Below, piece by piece: positions 61,710-64,000 of a stretch of DNA of 64,000 bases. How positions within the stretch are numbered: the first letter of the stretch is position 1; each line of letters opens with the position of its first letter. The position numbers were made by a program, and so were the translations under genes. The stretch is from Tranzscheliella williamsii (taxonomy: Eukaryota; Basidiomycota; Ustilaginomycetes; Ustilaginales; Ustilaginaceae), in NCBI GenBank assembly GCA_023212725.1, contig JALBYF010000001.1:310001-374000 (forward strand), given 5' to 3'. A model generated the notes under the pieces. The model saw only the letters and a program-made list of their open reading frames with translations, was not told the DNA's origin and ran no database searches.

Positions 61710-64000
61710 ATGGCACAACAGCCTTTCAAACATGAGCTGACTAGGAAGCAGCTGATTAGGCCGCGTTACCTAGACCTTGCTGAATTCGATGATGCTGGCT
61801 CAGATGCAGCTGCATCGGACAGCTTCTCGAACTGGCCGCCGGCCGCTACCGTGGTTCGGAAGCCGCCGCCCTCCATCGGGTCTCACCTCGACAAGGAGAA
61901 GACGGAAGCCACATCTAGCGGCTCTAGCACGAAGGTGCGCCCAGTCACCGTTGAAGATGTAGAAGAAGATCATGATAACCCGGCTCGAGCGCCTGTACAC
62001 CGCTCACCGGACCGCAGAAACGTACACTTTGCGACCCCGCCTGGTGCAGCCAAGCCTGAAGCAGAACGTAGTGGGCGGTCAGAAGCAGCCTCCGAGTCTC
62101 TGAGCACGCCGCCAGCCGGTCCATCCATTTCCATATCTGGCTCTCTGATCGGCACCATTCAAGAGAGACCAGCAGGTAAGCTGCGAACACGGCCAGATGC
62201 ATCTCTCAAGCCAAAAGGAGCCTCGGGCTCCAGATTCGTCGCCAGGAGAAGGATGGATGAAGACTTACAGCGCTATGAAGAAGAGCGAAAGAGTCGGTCC
62301 GAGCGCGAGGATGCGGCAGTGCGTATACAGGAGCCTGGCACCGGCTTTCCAGTCGTATCTCGTCGAGATCTTATTGAACCTATAATGCCGCCTCTAACCA
62401 ATCAAGGTAATAAGATTACTTTCACGGAGGATATCAGCTCCGTACAAGCTCCACAGTCGGATGCACTTGCAGCCACAGCAGCACGACAGCAAGGCTCCGC
62501 AATAGGCGGCGGCGGCGACGTCTGGATGGACGAGAACGGCAGACCAATGTCTGCCTTCAGGAAGTCGAGATTGATTAGACAAGGGCTTGGACCACATTCT
62601 TTGCGAGGAAACACCTCAGTCCAACAATCCGAAGATCCTATGGATGAGACCGACTTTGTCACTGACCCGACGCGCGATCCTGGAGGAGGGGCAGACATCG
62701 ATACTATTACCGCCGTCCTGGCCGATGTGTCAAGAGAAAATGACAAGAAACTCCAGCAAATGAGCCCTAATGAGATTTCGGAAGAGCTCGAGAGCCTGCA
62801 GAATCTCTTTGGGAAAGAAGTTCTCGATGCGCTCCGATCACGTCGACCCACTAGCGCTGGATCTTCGAAGCCTCAGGCGAGGCAGACCGCAGCTACAAAA
62901 GATACGGCCGGGACTTCGACATTATCCGTCCGCGGTGATACCAGGACTAGGGAGGAAAAGGATAGTCCCATGGCTATTAAGCGTCAATACTTCCCAGCTG
63001 AACCCGAGGGTATCAATGCAACTCTGGAATGGATGATGCCTCGGGATCGCGAGATCGACCACGGCGAGTTGCGCTTTGGCTTCCAAGGCGAGCTGTTGGA
63101 ACAAGATCTGCAAACGGACGAAACTTATCTCTCGGGCTTGCATCATCATGGCACGAATCAGAGCGCACCGGGCTACACGTTTGCTGAGCTCATTCACCTT
63201 TCTCGCAGTACAGTGGCAGCACAGAGGCAGCTTGGCTTGAACGTGCTTGGCAGAATCTGCGAGCGTTATCCGACGTATGGAAGTGGGACTGACTCGGGTT
63301 TGGCAAACAACTCTGTTTCGAGCGTCGTAGAACTCCTTAACAAGGATGCCTTGTTGCCAAGAGCGACCGTCATCATGGTATCAAGGTGGCTTCTCGATGA
63401 CCGCAACTTCTCTGTCCGATCTGCTGCACTCAGGTGCATGGCCAACACTCTGCGGTCATTTCCACAAGGTGACGCACCTTTGACCGGTGTTGGCTTGCAC
63501 CTTGACTGGCACTCGCTCTTCAAAGCATCAGATGACAACAAAGCCAGCGATGCCAGCGAATTGGCTAAACAAATACAGAAAGACTGGGCAACTGCCATAC
63601 TGGACTCAAACATTCTGGGTCAGTTCCTGGACAACACAGACAACGTCATTACTTCAGCATGGGAGGCAGAACTAGCGCTGGAGATCCTGTACCTAACCGC
63701 TTCTTGCTCAGCCATGCACGCCAAGCGCATCTTCGGTACGAACTCAAAACGAGTGTGCGACTTTGTTGCTCATCTTGGCCTTCGGGTAGCCTGGCCACCT
63801 TCCGATCCTAGCGCTGAATATCTTCAAGCTGGCCATCCACAAGGAGTGCCTTCCATCTACGCTATACGCATTCTCCACCAGGGCGTGCTTTGCAGCAGAG
63901 ATATCGCGCAGGCTTTGGTGCTCGATGGCAGTATTGACCAGCTGTTGCGGTTCGTTGTCTCACAACCGTGGAAGCTGGACAGTAAGAACGAAGCCTCCGA
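61710..64000 (+). CDS. RPAP1: RNA polymerase II-associated protein 1, 5' part (runs off the window)
   Basis: ATG at 61710 opens a frame that has no stop up to the right edge (about 763 codons), so the 3' end is missing. The N-terminal ~340 residues are largely disordered with short conserved bits: KPKGASGSRFVARRRM (about 165-180), which in RPAP1 proteins sits near the N-terminus, and WMDENGRPMSAFRKSRL. The RPAP1_N domain follows at about 345-390 (MSPNEISEELESLQNLFGKEVLDALRSR in two blocks), and the RPAP1_C type domain from about 454 (ELRFGFQGELL...). An armadillo-like helical region begins around 490 (FAELIHLSRSTVAAQRQLGL). RPAP1 links RNA polymerase II to GPN GTPases and chaperones during assembly and import and, in animals, supports Mediator-dependent transcription. 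Confidence 0.88.
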   Translation, partial: MAQQPFKHELTRKQLIRPRYLDLAEFDDAGSDAAASDSFSNWPPAATVVRKPPPSIGSHLDKEKTEATSSGSSTKVRPVTVEDVEEDHDNPARAPVHRSPDRRNVHFATPPGAAKPEAERSGRSEAASESLSTPPAGPSISISGSLIGTIQERPAGKLRTRPDASLKPKGASGSRFVARRRMDEDLQRYEEERKSRSEREDAAVRIQEPGTGFPVVSRRDLIEPIMPPLTNQGNKITFTEDISSVQAPQSDALAATAARQQGSAIGGGGDVWMDENGRPMSAFRKSRLIRQGLGPHSLRGNTSVQQSEDPMDETDFVTDPTRDPGGGADIDTITAVLADVSRENDKKLQQMSPNEISEELESLQNLFGKEVLDALRSRRPTSAGSSKPQARQTAATKDTAGTSTLSVRGDTRTREEKDSPMAIKRQYFPAEPEGINATLEWMMPRDREIDHGELRFGFQGELLEQDLQTDETYLSGLHHHGTNQSAPGYTFAELIHLSRSTVAAQRQLGLNVLGRICERYPTYGSGTDSGLANNSVSSVVELLNKDALLPRATVIMVSRWLLDDRNFSVRSAALRCMANTLRSFPQGDAPLTGVGLHLDWHSLFKASDDNKASDASELAKQIQKDWATAILDSNILGQFLDNTDNVITSAWEAELALEILYLTASCSAMHAKRIFGTNSKRVCDFVAHLGLRVAWPPSDPSAEYLQAGHPQGVPSIYAIRILHQGVLCSRDIAQALVLDGSIDQLLRFVVSQPWKLDSKNEAS

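Noticed and set aside
1..64000. Clustered secondary-metabolite, mating-type or mobile-element system
   Set aside because: No synthase, tailoring enzyme set, homeodomain or pheromone gene, transposase or reverse transcriptase is visible; the genes are dispersed housekeeping functions.

Overview
The window is nuclear DNA of a fungus, most probably a basidiomycete of the smut lineage (Ustilaginomycotina). Signs are single-copy eukaryotic housekeeping genes with fungal architectures, few and short GT..AG introns (about 75-150 nt), long serine-rich or proline-rich tails, GC-rich coding sequence and intergenic gaps mostly of 0.2-1.5 kb. The species cannot be fixed by eye. I see no rRNA or tRNA gene, no CRISPR array and no transposon with coding capacity. 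About 25 protein genes can be supported, ten of them spliced (eleven with TPP2).

Layout. 1-935: 3' part of an unknown Ser/Pro-rich protein. 1.2-6.4 kb: a membrane-anchored NYN-nuclease/LOTUS protein, a cupin_5 (DUF985) protein and a TMEM223-like mitochondrial membrane protein. 7.0-8.6 kb: a JEN1-type monocarboxylate permease. 8.6-14.9 kb: an unusually long gene-free stretch ending at a 1444-residue Zn2Cys6 regulator (14.9-19.2 kb). 19.8-28.7 kb: DNA polymerase delta subunit 4, GPN2 GTPase, ubiquitin-conjugating enzyme UBC1, Arf-GAP GLO3 and CCR4-NOT subunit NOT2. 29.7-31.4 kb: a RING protein with SUMO-interacting motifs. 33.0-38.1 kb: NCS-1/frequenin, electron-transfer flavoprotein beta and anthranilate phosphoribosyltransferase. 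38.2-46.3 kb: tripeptidyl-peptidase II and the ribosome-assembly protein NOP4. 46.6-56.5 kb: a START-domain protein, an equilibrative nucleoside transporter, BRO1 and a tail-anchored FHA protein. 57.5-64 kb: MSP1, proteasome beta-3, complex I subunit NDUFS4 and the 5' part of RPAP1.

This is ordinary gene-dense euchromatin, not an operon or a biosynthetic cluster. Functional links between genes are loose: ubiquitin/proteasome (UBC1, RING ligase, PUP3), mitochondria (ETFB, NDUFS4, MSP1, TMEM223-like, possibly TPP2) and RNA polymerase II biogenesis (GPN2, RPAP1).

Points most worth a second look: the NYN+LOTUS protein with an N-terminal membrane anchor; a hidden 9-nt first coding exon that would give TPP2 a mitochondrial-type presequence; the 6.3-kb gene-free region with a start-overlapping upstream ORF in front of the Zn2Cys6 gene; four Mig1/CreA-type GTGGGG sites before the permease; and the large insertion within the RING finger.
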